DNA from: Bacteroidota bacterium
Lineage (GTDB): Bacteria; Bacteroidota; Bacteroidia; UKL13-3
Assembly (NCBI GenBank): GCA_947477885.1
Contig: CANJUD010000001.1
Location: 172,632-236,631 of the forward strand
DNA: 64,000 bases
Direction: 5' to 3'
Of the stretch, positions 34,401 to 42,902 are shown in pieces. The stretch's first letter is position 1. The number at the start of each line of letters is the position of its first letter. The notes beneath the pieces are model-generated. The model saw only the letters and a program-made list of their open reading frames with translations. It had not been told where the DNA came from and ran no database searches. Made by a program: the position numbers and the translations under genes.

Positions 34401-37400
34401 TATTGGTAAAATCTGTTCCTATCCTCACAAAAACTGAGAGGTCTTTGTCTTTCAGTATCTCGCCTGCCATCGCTTCGGCATGTACAAACATTTTTAAAGT
34501 TTTATAATTTCTGATATCCAACTTTACGTTTTTGAATACGGCTTTTGCATCACCATCTTTCAATCCGCATACTCTCAGTGACAGGGATTGTTCATTTTGT
34601 TGGATAGGGTTGGGCTGGCTTACATCTAATTGCCTAAAAATACCAGGAGGTAAAACATAGGGTACGGGTTGACGTTGGTTGTTCTTTTCTACATTTACCG
34701 TTGACACTACAAATGTAGTATTGTCGTTAGGGTCAACAGGATTTACAGAACCAGGTGTAGCAAGTGAGACCAAGTATTTACGCCACTCAGCCCTGATGAG
34801 TTGCATATTTGCAAATCGAAGCACCAATGAATCACCGAAACCTTTCATTACCATACGCATAAAACGGATAGATTTAAAATCGGGGATACTGCCTATCCGA
34901 CTCTCATAAGAGCGAATTGGTACTTTTAATTGATACCATGTTACAGTATCATCGGAGCAGTTGCATGGCTTTTCTAATTTTGGACCAGAGCGAACAGAGT
35001 CAGTCACATAATTTTGGCCTACTATTAATTTGTTTTTGCTTAGGTCTATTCTATATTGATAATATTCTTCAATTTCGTTCAGTGTAAAATCTCTATTAAT
35101 ATCTTCGTCATTGGGATTGGGTTGGCTGGCCACAGGATAACTTTCTTTAGCTTGATGCGGGGGAGCTTGGGTAGGGCTGGGGGAGTTTCCATCGGGTCCA
35201 TTATAATGTTTGTAGCGGGCAAGTATACTCACTTTGGCGTCGTCGAAATCAGTCCCTCTGTAAAAATGGTAGTTATCGGAGGCAGGGTCGTTATATGCGT
35301 CAATATAAACCTGTGAAGTTTGCCCATAATGTTGTGCCAGTGAATCTAAAAACCTTTTCTTATAAAACTCTCTCTCATTATCATCGTTCAACCCGTCCAA
35401 TCCCACATCTTGCACCAAGCGTGAAGCAGGATCATTATCGAAAGCATTATTTATTGCAGGAATTGCAGGAACAATTCCCCATATACTGGAGTCTGTGCGT
35501 AAATTAGGTTGTGTAGCTGTTTTTAATCCATTTTCAAAACTTTTTCTTGAATCACTCAACATGTCCTCACTTACATTACCTAAATGCAGATACAATTGCC
35601 CACTATTATTTGGTTGCGGATTATGCCCAGGTAAGAATGGATCCATCAACCACATTTCTATATAATCAATATTTGCCGCTTCAAAATCATTTTGATCTAT
35701 TTTACGCATAATACCCGCCCAATTATTTTGCGGTGTTTTAAAAGTACCATCGTTGTTTAGGTCTTGTGTGTTAAAATTGTATGGGCCACGTTGGTTGGGA
35801 TAAAAACCAATATCAAAAGTGGTTTGGGTTTGTGGCACGCCCTGTTGAATTTGCTTGTTTTTGAAAACCTCATTCACTACTATTTGTCTTACATAATGAT
35901 TGGAAAGTTGTTTGGGGTCATTGGTTAAATGTGTAGGGGTTAGATTGTTATTGGTATAAAATAAAGGATCAAGAATATACCAAGCTATGCGGGCAGTGTG
36001 GTCTCTAAAACTTATATTATTTCGATTGAGCCCATCCGGAAATAAATTGGGTTGCCCTTGCGGGGTACTTGCTAGTTGCCAGTAATTGCCCAACCTTAAA
36101 TCAGTAGGAATTTCGCTGGCTTCAAAATCATCAATATATGATACACCTGATTTGTCGAGTGTCTTTTTAATAGCGGGTGCTACACCGGGAATAATTTTAG
36201 CAAATTCGCCTGTAAATAATATATTGCTCATTTCTTTTGTTGAGAGAAATGGAAGGCGATCTATGGCTCTTGTAAGTCCACGCCAATTGCTTTTGTAGGT
36301 TGCATCAAATCCAAATATAGTATTGTTCAGTGGCTCATCTCCAATATTCACTTTGGGTATGATAGGCCGTTCACGAAGGTTGAGCAAAGTACCACCTATA
36401 ATAAAATCATTACTAATTTTAAAATCAAGTCTGGTACCCATCAAGGTGCGCTGCTGCGTAGTGAAAGTAGCCGTATTTTCACAACTGGCTTTTATAGATG
36501 CTCCTTGTGCCAAGATACCTGTATTGATAATGGTAACACGGCCAGTTGCATAATCTACTATATAGTCATTTCCCTCAACTAAGGGTGTTCCATTTGAAGT
36601 TACTTTTACCGATCCTTTGGGTGCATTAAAACAGCTCAATTGTATCTCATTACTTGCCGAGCCTTTAAAACTTCCACGAATAAAAAATTTATTTTTGGTA
36701 GCTTTTTGTTGTGCAGCCCATCGCGTAGAATCATAGAGTTCGTCGAAAGCATAATAGTTGGCTTTACTACCATATGGATCCGTAAATTGTTGCCGCAGAA
36801 ATTTACCAAATGGCTCTAATACAGGAAATACAATCCTACCTTGTTGCGGGTATATGGTTATTCCTTCAATCCAGTCAAATTGGCCATCAGGTTGTTTTTC
36901 TAAGTTGGTATTTACACGGTCGATATTTAATACCCGCACTAACGGAACACCTTGTAGTTTGGGTTCATCTTTGGCTGGCAAGTATACCATATCGGCATTT
37001 GATGGGTCATCGGCATACCACACATTTAATTTAAAATCTTGTTTTTGTATTTGATAACTTCCCACTGAATATATGTTTTTCATCATCAGTTTCCAGTTGG
37101 GCAAATCAGGACGAATAGATATGGGTTTCAAAAGTTTTAAGAACAGCACATTGGGGTTTTGCCTATCGGTGGGAACTTGTCTCGAAAATTCTCCTACCTG
37201 ATAAGGGCGGCCGCCAATTTCGTATTCAAAAGCAACAGCCAACACTTCATCATTGTTGAGTGTTTGGTTCAATGATATATATCCTAGTTGGGCATGGAAG
37301 GTAAACTCGTTGGGGTTGAGTTGGCGGGCAAAATTGATTAACTGGTAGTCATCAATTTGCTTCATCTTATTGGTAAGCGGACTATGTTCCAATTCAATCA

Positions 37401-38658
37401 CACTTCTAAATGTTGAACGAAAAGAGTCATTGGTCTTTAAAGTTTGATACAGGTTGTTTGTATTGTTATCAGGGAATATATTGACGAAGGGCGCTGTAAC
37501 TTGTTTATTATGTATATGTGCTGCATCTTCGCCCAAGTCCATAAAGCCAACAATGTCTCTTGCATTATCTACTGCACTAGTGCGATTGGTAACCCATACC
37601 TCTACACGGGTAATACGCACAGGGCTTTGCACCAATGGCGGTGCTTTAAGAAACGACTCAAAATTGTCGCGAAAATATTGGGAAAGGAAATAATGTTTGT
37701 TCTGTTCGTACTGGTCGCATTGTATATCAAAGGGTGTTATTTGCGCTCCGCCCTGAACAGTAACTTCACTCGCTCTACTTTTTTGTTGTGAGAAAAGAAC
37801 TGTAGAAGTGAGTCTTCCAAATTGAAATTTCACTTTTGCACCAAACAAGCTTTGGCTTCCGGGAATTAAAGTTCCATTAAGCGGTAAGCTTACGTTGCCC
37901 ACTTCTATTTTTTTAAGAATACCATCTTCTTTCCCATCCCAATTTAATTTCATTTGGTTTTCAAAATCGAATAAGGCTTCTGTATTATAGTTGGTATTAA
38001 TCTTAAATTTATCGCCAATGCTACCGGCAACATTTAGTTGTATTTTTTGTTTGAAATCAAATTGTGCATTACGCTGCTGGCGACTGTTGAATTGCGGGTT
38101 TTTAATTACATTATATATTCCGCCAAAAGTTAACTCAGCCGATCCTGTTGGTTTTATTTCTACTTTGCCATTTCCGAAAAAATCTTGGAAAGTTTTTCCA
38201 GGAACAAATAATGGGGGGATAGTTCCGCCGCTACTCCTCACAAAGTTTTGTGCTTTTGCACGCTGCTTAAAGTAATTTTTATTTTGTTCTTCGTCTTTTA
38301 TTTTAGCATAATCGGCCAATGAAATTGTTTCAGGAGTGCCAACGGGGGTGTTTCCTATGGTTTGTTTTTTGGTATAAGACTTACCACTACTATCAAGCTC
38401 GTAAGTGGTCTTGATCACATCGGGCTGCTTCAGGTCAAAAGGCTGTTTGCGGGGTTTATCCCACGATTGGCGGGGCCACTTTTTATAACGCGTTGAATCT
38501 TCGGGCTTTAATAGTTCAGCTTTCGAATGATTAGTATAGCTAAAGAATTTTACGCTTGCACCAAAAGCCAATGCTGTGGTGATGCCCAATAGAAGCATAA
38601 CGACTCCTACACTTTTGCTCAAAACCTTGTTCTGTTGAATGTTCTTTTTTTCTCTCAC
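31423..38658 (-). CDS. sprA: SprA, type IX secretion outer-membrane translocon
   Basis: 2411 residues, the size of SprA/Sov. SprA is a giant outer-membrane barrel that carries cargo of the type IX secretion system and is needed for gliding where that exists. The N-terminus has a charged start followed by a hydrophobic signal (VGVVMLLLGITTALAFGASV). Most of the protein is aromatic-rich beta strand. A Pro/Lys-rich linker lies near residue 1900 (TPPPPKVKPKPPGPKDPKKK). The C-terminus ends in an aromatic barrel strand (TARYTLQ). The start ATG overlaps the ruvA stop by ATGA, and ruvA-sprA adjacency is conserved in Bacteroidota. Cargo candidates in the window are at 45283 and 47258. Confidence 0.95.
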   Translation of the reverse strand: MREKKNIQQNKVLSKSVGVVMLLLGITTALAFGASVKFFSYTNHSKAELLKPEDSTRYKKWPRQSWDKPRKQPFDLKQPDVIKTTYELDSSGKSYTKKQTIGNTPVGTPETISLADYAKIKDEEQNKNYFKQRAKAQNFVRSSGGTIPPLFVPGKTFQDFFGNGKVEIKPTGSAELTFGGIYNVIKNPQFNSRQQRNAQFDFKQKIQLNVAGSIGDKFKINTNYNTEALFDFENQMKLNWDGKEDGILKKIEVGNVSLPLNGTLIPGSQSLFGAKVKFQFGRLTSTVLFSQQKSRASEVTVQGGAQITPFDIQCDQYEQNKHYFLSQYFRDNFESFLKAPPLVQSPVRITRVEVWVTNRTSAVDNARDIVGFMDLGEDAAHIHNKQVTAPFVNIFPDNNTNNLYQTLKTNDSFRSTFRSVIELEHSPLTNKMKQIDDYQLINFARQLNPNEFTFHAQLGYISLNQTLNNDEVLAVAFEYEIGGRPYQVGEFSRQVPTDRQNPNVLFLKLLKPISIRPDLPNWKLMMKNIYSVGSYQIQKQDFKLNVWYADDPSNADMVYLPAKDEPKLQGVPLVRVLNIDRVNTNLEKQPDGQFDWIEGITIYPQQGRIVFPVLEPFGKFLRQQFTDPYGSKANYYAFDELYDSTRWAAQQKATKNKFFIRGSFKGSASNEIQLSCFNAPKGSVKVTSNGTPLVEGNDYIVDYATGRVTIINTGILAQGASIKASCENTATFTTQQRTLMGTRLDFKISNDFIIGGTLLNLRERPIIPKVNIGDEPLNNTIFGFDATYKSNWRGLTRAIDRLPFLSTKEMSNILFTGEFAKIIPGVAPAIKKTLDKSGVSYIDDFEASEIPTDLRLGNYWQLASTPQGQPNLFPDGLNRNNISFRDHTARIAWYILDPLFYTNNNLTPTHLTNDPKQLSNHYVRQIVVNEVFKNKQIQQGVPQTQTTFDIGFYPNQRGPYNFNTQDLNNDGTFKTPQNNWAGIMRKIDQNDFEAANIDYIEMWLMDPFLPGHNPQPNNSGQLYLHLGNVSEDMLSDSRKSFENGLKTATQPNLRTDSSIWGIVPAIPAINNAFDNDPASRLVQDVGLDGLNDDNEREFYKKRFLDSLAQHYGQTSQVYIDAYNDPASDNYHFYRGTDFDDAKVSILARYKHYNGPDGNSPSPTQAPPHQAKESYPVASQPNPNDEDINRDFTLNEIEEYYQYRIDLSKNKLIVGQNYVTDSVRSGPKLEKPCNCSDDTVTWYQLKVPIRSYESRIGSIPDFKSIRFMRMVMKGFGDSLVLRFANMQLIRAEWRKYLVSLATPGSVNPVDPNDNTTFVVSTVNVEKNNQRQPVPYVLPPGIFRQLDVSQPNPIQQNEQSLSLRVCGLKDGDAKAVFKNVKLDIRNYKTLKMFVHAEAMAGEILKDKDLSVFVRIGTDFTNNYYEYEIPLKLTNWGQTNENDIWRGDNELVVDIAAFYDLKVLRIKQGGSNNYFEDIKVDGRRIAVNGIPDMSNIRVILIGVRNPKQFDNPADDGLSKCGEVWVNELRVSGFENPGGWAATARSVIKLADIGTLNMAGNITTVGYGGIDKKLNDRARNTTSNFDLNTMLELGKFFPAKFGVSIPFYYGYNQTLIRPHFYPLNPDIPMSSVLNVTPADDRAAIKYNADDLTIKRGWNVSNVHKNLMGNKKKKFYSIENFNLSYAFNEFYQRNQLIESNRVKLYNLKLNYSFQSQAKPVEPFKKYFKSKYLQLIRDFNFYYKPQSINIITNADRRYGEMVNRVNDKQNTQIATLYDKNFTNSRQFDVKWDLTKALKFDYNAIINARIDEPIGVVYRRSGDAHDSILNNLKHFGRITQFNQIGNLSYTVPFNKFPLTNFISMTARSSVNYSWSQGPPGQQDSIGNTIANSKNNSLTGQFNMQQLYNKIKFFEEVASGKKRTPPPPKVKPKPPGPKDPKKKTDEDTSKVDDTPTPNSKNPLLSLAEHTVRLIMMVKNINFTYTENRGTSLPGFLPKPKYFGQNFDLMAPGWAFITGSQDTSLKYRAADNGWLAGGRGVNNPNMRTTSQQFNMQATVEPFNDFRIQLTFQRSMTTSYQSFFTQDSFGHYQDYAPLQNGNFSMTYNIIRTAFSKSTPNESDVFNKMLDQRYTIAQRLQTAEERTSGIDNSTHYPMGYSPLQHDVIVHAFLMAYSGRNPINYKADLFPKIPSASWRVTWNGLSKIPAIKKIIPNLSISHAYSSTYSVGGFGSSLGYSVDSAAASRGVGTTYTLEPKLSLQNVTIAERFSPLIGIDMTFTNSFTFKFELKKERMLTLVPVNPQLQEMKTQEIVIGAGFRKKGLTIGFIKFQGRKLYLPNDASFRFDFSVRDNWTTIRKFDNTNTPTAGMKIISIKPTIDYQASDKVLIRIYYDQRLSKPYTTNSFPTTNVQFGVTARYTLQ

Positions 38659-39236
38659 AGTACTTTCAGTGCTTGTTTGATTATATCTTCAGTGTTATGG
38701 TTTTGCAAATTTAATTTGGTCAAGGTTTTTTCTACAGCAACCCTATTGAAACCCAACGTTACCAAGGCATCCATAGCCATGCGTTGGTTAGCGTTACCCG
38801 GTGTAGCAGGCATTGAAATTTCCCCGTTCAATCCTTCCTTGGATAATTTTGACTGTAAGTCAATCACGATTCTTTGGGCTGTTTTCTCTCCGATTCCTTT
38901 AATGGATTTTAATAAACCCACATTCCCATTTACGATGGCATTATATAGTTCTCCTGGATTTAAATTTGATAACATCATCCGCGCAGTATTGGCCCCTACA
39001 CCATTTACCAGAATTAATTGACGGAACAAGTTTCGTTCCGCTTCGTCCACAAAACCAAATAAGGTGTGGCCGTCTTCTTTAATACTTAAATGTGTGAAAA
39101 GCAGGCCACTTTTTTGGTCTTTAATTTTTTCAAAAGTATACAACGATATATGTAGGCAATAGCCAACTCCGTGGCAATCAACCACTACATAAGCGGGTGT
39201 AACTTGTGTAAACTGTCCTTGTAAGTGAGTAATCAT
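38655..39236 (-). CDS. ruvA: Holliday junction branch migration protein RuvA
   Basis: 193 residues, normal length. RuvA binds Holliday junctions and loads RuvB. Domain I is the N-terminal OB fold (MITHLQGQFTQVTPAYVVVD), domain II has the two helix-hairpin-helix motifs (QLILVNGVGANTARMMLS and LLKSIKGIGEKTAQRIVIDL), and domain III is the small RuvB-binding three-helix bundle at the C-terminus (MDALVTLGFNRVAVEKTL). A -7 box lies upstream at 39263-39270. Its stop overlaps the sprA start. Confidence 0.96.
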   Translation of the reverse strand: MITHLQGQFTQVTPAYVVVDCHGVGYCLHISLYTFEKIKDQKSGLLFTHLSIKEDGHTLFGFVDEAERNLFRQLILVNGVGANTARMMLSNLNPGELYNAIVNGNVGLLKSIKGIGEKTAQRIVIDLQSKLSKEGLNGEISMPATPGNANQRMAMDALVTLGFNRVAVEKTLTKLNLQNHNTEDIIKQALKVL

Positions 39237-39262
39237 TCTGCCTTGGTCAAAAATTTAATCAG

Positions 39263-39270
39263 CAAATATA
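39263..39270 (-). promoter_or_regulatory. Bacteroidota -7 box of the ruvA-sprA-cdd operon
   Basis: On the minus strand TATATTTG fits TAnnTTTG, 26 bases before the ruvA ATG. It is the only good promoter I see before ruvA, sprA, cdd and the gene at 28657. Confidence 0.5.
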
Positions 39271-39396
39271 CGTGAAAACGTAATTTAGGTAGATGTGTTA
39301 CATATTAAATAAGGGATGTTAATAAAATTTGGTTTGAAATAGTAAGACCACAAAAAGTGGGAAATGGTTGCATAAGTAGAAAATATTTTTTGGAGT

Positions 39397-39480
39397 CAGG
39401 AGTCGGGATTCGGGATTCAGGGGAGCTGACACCTGATTATTTTGGCTCCCCGAATATCGAATCCTGATTCCCGATTCCCT
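39397..39480. repeat. GAATCCCGATTC palindromic repeat overlapping a gene end
   Basis: The left half holds gtcgggattcgggattcaggg and ggagc; the right half holds ggctccccgaat and aatcctgattcccgattccc. They form an imperfect inverted repeat. A related half lies at 13815-13838. The right half is translated as the last residues of the TrpF-like gene ending at 39437. Confidence 0.65.
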
Positions 39481-40069
39481 GAATTTCCTCCAGTTGCAAA
39501 TTCAATAGCTCCGTATCGCCCATGCCAGGTTTGTCTTCGGGTTCAGCGGATATTTGAAAACCAGTTGGGTTGATATTTTTTGCAAGTGTATTATATAATC
39601 CTTGTTCAAATTCGAACCCTAAATATATATTTTTGTTTTCTGAAAATTGCTGCAAAAAACTTTGATAGGCAGCTGAATATTTTCCAGTAAATACATAATT
39701 TATTTGCTGGTGATTTAGCGTATTCAAACGCGACATTTGTGCTAAAAATAGTAGACTATCTAGATGCACTTGAACAAATATTTCCTTTTCTAAATCCAAT
39801 AATTTTTCATCGAAAGCCGTGACTGGAATCTGTATACCATCTAATGGCAGAATTCCACAAACACCTTGTATGGTTTCAAAATCTCCGTGGCTAAATTCAC
39901 CAATATATTTTGGCCCAGTGAGCCAGCCAACAATCTCTTTTGCTTTTAATGCATTGATATAATCGGGCGATAGGTTATCGAAACAAAACCCAATCCAATC
40001 GGCCATGGCTGCGGCTGAAAATCGGGCTGCAGTGAGGTTGCTGATATTGGAGAATTTGAGTTGGTACAT
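39437..40069 (-). CDS. TrpF-like (phosphoribosylanthranilate isomerase-related) protein
   Basis: 210 residues with a TIM-barrel-like pattern. The start, KFSNISNLTAARFSAAAMADWIGFCF, parallels the TrpF opening (KxCGItnxedA...aDaiGfiF), but the catalytic Cys and the later catalytic Asp motif (DxSSGVE) are not evident, so it is probably not an active isomerase. Such degenerate TrpF-like proteins occur in Bacteroidota without a trp operon. The final 12 or so residues (GNQDSIFGEPK) are encoded by the repeat at 39397-39480, so the natural C-terminus was probably lost. It ends the operon beginning with the DciA-like gene. Confidence 0.65.
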   Translation of the reverse strand: MYQLKFSNISNLTAARFSAAAMADWIGFCFDNLSPDYINALKAKEIVGWLTGPKYIGEFSHGDFETIQGVCGILPLDGIQIPVTAFDEKLLDLEKEIFVQVHLDSLLFLAQMSRLNTLNHQQINYVFTGKYSAAYQSFLQQFSENKNIYLGFEFEQGLYNTLAKNINPTGFQISAEPEDKPGMGDTELLNLQLEEIQGIGNQDSIFGEPK

Positions 40070-40087
40070 CGTATAATATATAGTATT

Positions 40088-40471
40088 TTAATAAATCTGC
40101 ACCTCGGCTTTTATAGTAAGTATAATAATAGAATCTGTAGGGCAAGTGGTTTTTAATGTGACCTCTTTTTCTGCATCGCCATTCAGCCATTTTTGTGGTA
40201 GGAATTTCACAATCACCGAATCTGTTTTGCCGGGTGCTATAAAGTATTCTGGATATTTCACGGAGGTGCAACCGCAATGCACGTGCGAACTTTTAATCCT
40301 TATCGAATCAGTTGAATTATTTTTAAATCTAAAAATTGCGGTCTTTTCCCAAGGGGCTTTTAGCAATCCAAAATTATATTCTTTTTTTTCGAATTTTATA
40401 CAAGGTTCATCATTCCGTGTAAATGCCATGAAGCAAAATAAAGCAAGAATAATATATAGATATTTCACCAT
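40088..40471 (-). CDS. DUF1573 domain protein
   Basis: 127 residues. The signal peptide MVKYLYIILALFCFMAFTRN precedes a single DUF1573 immunoglobulin-like domain (EKKEYNFGLLKAPWEKTAIF, then SSHVHCGCTSVKYPEYFIAPGK). The CGCT motif is the usual DUF1573 signature. Probably periplasmic; a role in envelope assembly or chaperoning is guessed for the family but not established. It lies 3 bases after the DciA-like gene and 18 bases before the TrpF-like gene. Confidence 0.85.
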   Translation of the reverse strand: MVKYLYIILALFCFMAFTRNDEPCIKFEKKEYNFGLLKAPWEKTAIFRFKNNSTDSIRIKSSHVHCGCTSVKYPEYFIAPGKTDSVIVKFLPQKWLNGDAEKEVTLKTTCPTDSIIILTIKAEVQIY

Positions 40472-40474
40472 GTA

Positions 40475-40762
40475 CTATAAGAACATCACATCAGCTATCA
40501 ATTTCATTTTTGCTTCTTTGTTTACCAGTTCTATTATCTTTGTTTTGCTCATTTCAAATTCATTCCTTAGCACACTGCTATCTAAATGCACATACATACA
40601 TTTCTGTTTGATATATATTTTAAGCGTGTGGTTCGCAACAACTTTGCCCATAATCCCTTCCCAAGTAGTCATAATATCATACCTCGCCATAGGCTCTTTA
40701 AGTCTGAACTTATGGAGCATTTGTTGCATGCTATCTGATATTTTAATTGGGTCTTTTGCCAT
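40475..40762 (-). CDS. DUF721 / DciA-like protein
   Basis: 95 residues, the small DUF721 form. The core helix-strand pattern (ISDSMQQMLHKFRLKEPMAR, WEGIMGKVVANHT, then a strand with VHLDSSVLRNEFEMSKTKII) matches DciA-type proteins, which load or regulate the replicative helicase in bacteria without DnaC. This short form lacks extra tails. Operonic with the downstream DUF1573 gene. A hairpin (tgtcgggtg/cgcccgaca, 40773-40794) lies between it and the upstream deoxyhypusine synthase homologue. Confidence 0.75.
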   Translation of the reverse strand: MAKDPIKISDSMQQMLHKFRLKEPMARYDIMTTWEGIMGKVVANHTLKIYIKQKCMYVHLDSSVLRNEFEMSKTKIIELVNKEAKMKLIADVMFL

Positions 40763-40799
40763 TTGTGGAGTGTTGTCGGGTGTTTCCGCCCGACATATT

Positions 40800-41771
40800 T
40801 TATTGACCTAGTATATAAGCAAACATTAATGGTGCCACAATCGATGCATCTGATTCTACAATAAATCTGGGAGTTTCTTTGCTAAGTTTTCCCCAAGTAA
40901 TTTTTTCGTTAGGCACTGCACCACTGTAACTTCCATAGCTGGTTGTTGAATCTGATATCTGACAAAAATACGCCCAGAACGGAACATCATGCCATCCCAA
41001 ATCTTGATACATCATAGGTACCACACATATAGGAAAATCGCCTGCAATGCCACCACCTATTTGGTAAAATCCCACACCTTGTCCAGCAGAATTATTGCGA
41101 TACCACTCACTCAACCATACCATATAATCAATTCCCGATTTCATGGTGGTAGATTTGAGTTCGCCTTTAATACAGTAGCTGGCAAATATATTTCCCATGG
41201 TGCTGTCTTCCCATCCTGGACATATAATAGGCAGATTGCGTTCTGCCGCTGCGAGCATCCAACTGTTCTTTGGGTCTATCTCATAATATTGTTCCATCTC
41301 ACCACTCAACAACATTTTATACATATATTCATGGGGCAAAAAACTGGTGTCTGCATCTTGTGCATCTTTCCATTGCTTAACTATATGTTTCTGTATGCGA
41401 CGAAACGCTTCTTCTTCGGGAATGCAAGTATCTGTTACACGATTAAATCCTTGCTCCAATAATTCCCACTCATCATCCGGACTTAAATCTCGGTAATTCG
41501 GAACGCGTTTGTAATGACTATGAGCAACAAGGTTCATAATATCTTCTTCCAAATTTGCACCGGTGCAACTTATAATATCCACTTTGCCTTGGCGAATCAT
41601 TTCAGCAAGGCTGATTCCTAACTCAGCGGTGCTCATGGCTCCGGCAAGGGTAATCATCATTTTGCCACCTTTTTCTAAATGCACTTTGTAAGCTTTCGAT
41701 GCATCGACCAATGCCGCGGCATTGAAGTGCAAATAATTTTTTTCGATAAATTGTGATATAGGTCCTGACAT
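40800..41771 (-). CDS. Deoxyhypusine synthase family protein
   Basis: 323 residues. The family transfers an aminobutyl group from spermidine to a Lys; in eukaryotes and archaea the target is eIF5A, in some bacteria relatives make homospermidine-type products. NAD-binding regions are visible (MITLAGAMSTAELGISLAEM, ISCTGANLEEDIMN, VGFYQIGGGIAGDFPICVVP), as is the active-site Lys295 in ITWGKLSKETPRF, so an active enzyme is plausible. No eIF5A exists in bacteria and no polyamine gene is adjacent, so the substrate is unknown. A -7 box lies upstream at 41794-41801. Confidence 0.88.
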   Translation of the reverse strand: MSGPISQFIEKNYLHFNAAALVDASKAYKVHLEKGGKMMITLAGAMSTAELGISLAEMIRQGKVDIISCTGANLEEDIMNLVAHSHYKRVPNYRDLSPDDEWELLEQGFNRVTDTCIPEEEAFRRIQKHIVKQWKDAQDADTSFLPHEYMYKMLLSGEMEQYYEIDPKNSWMLAAAERNLPIICPGWEDSTMGNIFASYCIKGELKSTTMKSGIDYMVWLSEWYRNNSAGQGVGFYQIGGGIAGDFPICVVPMMYQDLGWHDVPFWAYFCQISDSTTSYGSYSGAVPNEKITWGKLSKETPRFIVESDASIVAPLMFAYILGQ

Positions 41772-41793
41772 GTTTTGTGTTTTAATTCGGCTG

Positions 41794-41801
41794 CAAAAAT
41801 A
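41794..41801 (-). promoter_or_regulatory. Bacteroidota -7 box of the deoxyhypusine synthase homologue
   Basis: On the minus strand TATTTTTG fits TAnnTTTG, 22 bases before the ATG at 41771. Confidence 0.5.
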
Positions 41802-41845
41802 TATAATACTTTCGGCAAAATTTAAGGAAATTTTTATTCTTGGTA

Positions 41846-41870
41846 CCCCGCCCTGAAGGGCAGGGCAATA
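41846..41870. repeat. CCCTGAAGGGCAGGGC hairpin repeat, solo copy
   Basis: 25 bases identical to 52730-52754 inside the nested element at 52606-52784. GCCCTG and CAGGGC pair to form a compact hairpin. It sits 12 bases past the stop of the LLM gene and may help end its transcript. Confidence 0.75.
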
Positions 41871-41882
41871 AAAAAATGTTGA

Positions 41883-42887
41883 CTAATAGCCTCCGTTTTC
41901 TATTTCCCTAAATAATTTATTAATAATATCAAACTCCTCCACATTCTTAATAGTGAGCACCATAGAGTGTATTTTCTGATCACATAATTTAGTAATAATT
42001 TCCCTGATTTCATCGTAACTACCCACCAAATAAGGGCAATCGGCATATTTATTTTTGAAAGGGCCAAGCCAATACTGTGGAAAATTTTCAAATCCTTCAG
42101 TCTCCATTTCTGTATTCAATCGGTCTTTCCATTCAGTCTGATTTCCGATCATCGACATTTTTAAAAGTTTCTGCCCAAAGCGATCATTAGGATATAGCTG
42201 TTTGGCTGCTTCCCAAGCTTCCTCTTTTGTTTGCCTTGCTATGATACCCAAGGCTAAACTTTTCCCTGCCATTTGTGGGAACGAATTCATATCAGAAGGC
42301 AACATTTGTAACTGGGGCAAACCGCTCTTATCCCTTAGTGCGATAGCATTCTCCGATTCGCCCGCCACTGCAAGTTCAGGATATATACTTTCATCAAACT
42401 GCCCTTCTAATGATGCTTGCTTGATGGTATAATATTTCCCTTCAAAGCTCACAGGCCCTTTGGTCGCAAAAAACAACTGGAGTATTTCTATATATTCTCC
42501 CATCCGCTCATAACGTTCTGTATGGGTAAGTGAGTCATTCAATTGGTTCAAGTCGGCTTGGGCTGATCCTGTTACACAGTTTATATAGAGTTTGCGATTA
42601 TATAATTTGCTCAAGGAAAATATTTTGCGGGCAGCGGCAAATGGATGCACATATATCGGATTTACCGCAATGAAAGGAGAGATTGAAGTCTGCTCGCATA
42701 AATATTGAGCCCATACCCAAGCATCAAAAGCATCGTAACCCGAGGTGCTGCACAACATTCCCTCGCATTTATACGCATCACTCCACATTATCACATCTTT
42801 GTGGTTCTGCATATAAGTATCAAAAGTATAGCTCCTGTGCGGATGCGTAAATATTTTGATTGCATGTCCTTGGTAATTTATATTCAT
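41883..42887 (-). CDS. LLM class flavin-dependent oxidoreductase
   Basis: 334 residues, luciferase-like TIM barrel. Recognisable are GMLCSTSGYDAFDAWVWAQY near residue 43, ISPFIAVNPIYVHPFAAARK, LYINCVTGSAQADLNQLND (the SsuD-like 'N-V-tG' FMN loop), YEILQLFF/FEGKYYTI and an AVAGESENA strand. It resembles alkanesulfonate monooxygenase (SsuD) relatives that use FMNH2 and oxygen. No reductase partner or sulfonate transporter is nearby, so the substrate is unknown. The -7 box at 42903-42910 gives a short leader. Confidence 0.85.
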   Translation of the reverse strand: MNINYQGHAIKIFTHPHRSYTFDTYMQNHKDVIMWSDAYKCEGMLCSTSGYDAFDAWVWAQYLCEQTSISPFIAVNPIYVHPFAAARKIFSLSKLYNRKLYINCVTGSAQADLNQLNDSLTHTERYERMGEYIEILQLFFATKGPVSFEGKYYTIKQASLEGQFDESIYPELAVAGESENAIALRDKSGLPQLQMLPSDMNSFPQMAGKSLALGIIARQTKEEAWEAAKQLYPNDRFGQKLLKMSMIGNQTEWKDRLNTEMETEGFENFPQYWLGPFKNKYADCPYLVGSYDEIREIITKLCDQKIHSMVLTIKNVEEFDIINKLFREIENGGY

Positions 42888-42902
42888 ATATTGCGGTCAC
42901 TT

